Shown piece by piece: positions 5,636-5,809 of a stretch of 5,809 nucleotides of DNA. Within the stretch, counting starts at the first letter, position 1. The number at the start of each line of letters is the position of its first letter. Position numbers and translations under genes: made by a program. Location of the stretch: assembly GCA_043764015.1 (NCBI GenBank), contig JAYUKY010000008.1, forward strand, positions 1 to 5,809. Reading direction: 5' to 3'. The DNA comes from JANYGM01 sp043764015 (GTDB lineage Bacteria > Bacteroidota > Bacteroidia > Cytophagales > Thermonemataceae). The notes beneath the pieces are model-generated. The model was not told where the DNA came from and made no database searches. It worked only from the letters and a program-made list of their open reading frames with translations.

Positions 5636-5664
5636 GTTGGTGTCGCTAACGCTAAAACACCAAC
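5636..5664. repeat. Hairpin GTTGGTGT / ACACCAAC
   Basis: The 8-nt arms 5636-5643 and 5657-5664 pair perfectly around a 13-nt loop, CGCTAACGCTAAA. The preceding bases make CGTTGTTGGTG (5632-5642), identical to 1914-1924. It looks like an intergenic repeat element rather than a terminator, since no T tract follows. Confidence 0.55.
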
Positions 5665-5724
5665 CTTTAGATTTGTGAAAAAATAAAATTATCCAAAACA
5701 GGGTAAAAAAGAAGTTGAATATTT

Positions 5725-5748
5725 TAGTAAAAAATTGTACTTTTACTA
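5725..5748. terminator. Weak AT-rich hairpin, possible terminator
   Basis: TAGTAAAA (5725-5732) pairs with TTTTACTA (5741-5748) around an 8-nt loop. On the minus strand it begins five nt after the second of the tandem TGA codons at 5753-5758, where a terminator for the partial minus-strand frame would be expected. Low G/C content makes it weak. Confidence 0.35.
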
Positions 5749-5755
5749 GAATTCA

Positions 5756-5809
5756 TCACAAGAGTAGAGAACCTATAACACCGACTAGGACACCAAGCCC
5801 ATCCGTTGA
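5756..5809 (-). CDS. Possible C-terminal end of a hydrophobic protein, cut by window edge
   Basis: Read on the minus strand from the window edge this frame gives STDGLGVLVGVIGSLLL followed by two consecutive TGA codons (5758-5753). The run of Gly, Val, Leu and Ile would suit the end of a membrane helix. Only 17 codons are visible, so no family can be named and the frame may be chance. A weak hairpin lies directly downstream, and the gene would converge on miaA. Confidence 0.3.
   Translation of the reverse strand, partial: STDGLGVLVGVIGSLLL

Noticed and set aside
5674..5809. Open plus-strand frame ending in EPITPTRTPSPSV
   Set aside because: It has no plausible start codon, crosses the hairpin at 5725-5748 and has low-complexity content. 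The opposite strand offers a slightly better reading.

Overview
The window looks like chromosomal DNA from an AT-rich member of the Bacteroidota. The reasons are strong A/T bias, several -7 boxes of the TAnnTTTG type (one with a TTTG -33 element 20 nt upstream), almost no Shine-Dalgarno sequences, and the style of the riboflavin synthase and MiaA proteins. A Cytophagia-type genome is a guess I cannot confirm. It mixes ordinary housekeeping genes with a stretch of decaying accessory DNA.

Layout. A minus-strand riboflavin synthase gene (131-718) is divergent from a plus-strand DNA adenine methyltransferase pseudogene (828-1683). Each has a recognisable -7 box in the short gap between them. The methyltransferase remnant keeps its promoter, motif X, motif I and NPPY, but they lie in three reading frames, and the C-terminal part is missing. 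Next comes an intergenic stretch with a dispersed hairpin repeat (1750-1799), a perfect 15-bp terminator-like hairpin (1801-1835) and a possible 36-codon minus-strand gene (1908-2018). An IS4-like insertion sequence follows (about 2042-3291), with its transposase on the minus strand. After it, two plus-strand genes form an operon with a 4-nt ATGA overlap: a family 4 glycosyltransferase (3332-4558) and miaA (4555-5469), closed by a good terminator (5488-5540). The last 270 bases hold a second, inverted copy of the 50-bp dispersed repeat (5557-5605), another small hairpin, and possibly the C-terminal end of a minus-strand gene that runs off the window.

How the genes relate. RibE (riboflavin synthesis) and MiaA (tRNA i6A37 modification) are housekeeping functions, and the glycosyltransferase probably works on a surface polysaccharide or glycolipid. 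I see no pathway linking them. The accessory part is the methyltransferase relic plus the IS, lying in a region bounded by inverted copies of the dispersed repeat.

I do not see a clear new multi-gene system. The most interesting structure is the 5' end of the transposase. Its 407-codon frame contains no ATG at all, and its upstream TTG lies above the likely promoter. The nearest ATG is in another frame and could reach the transposase frame by a -1 slip on an A8 run, or by a change in copy number of a 10-bp tandem repeat.
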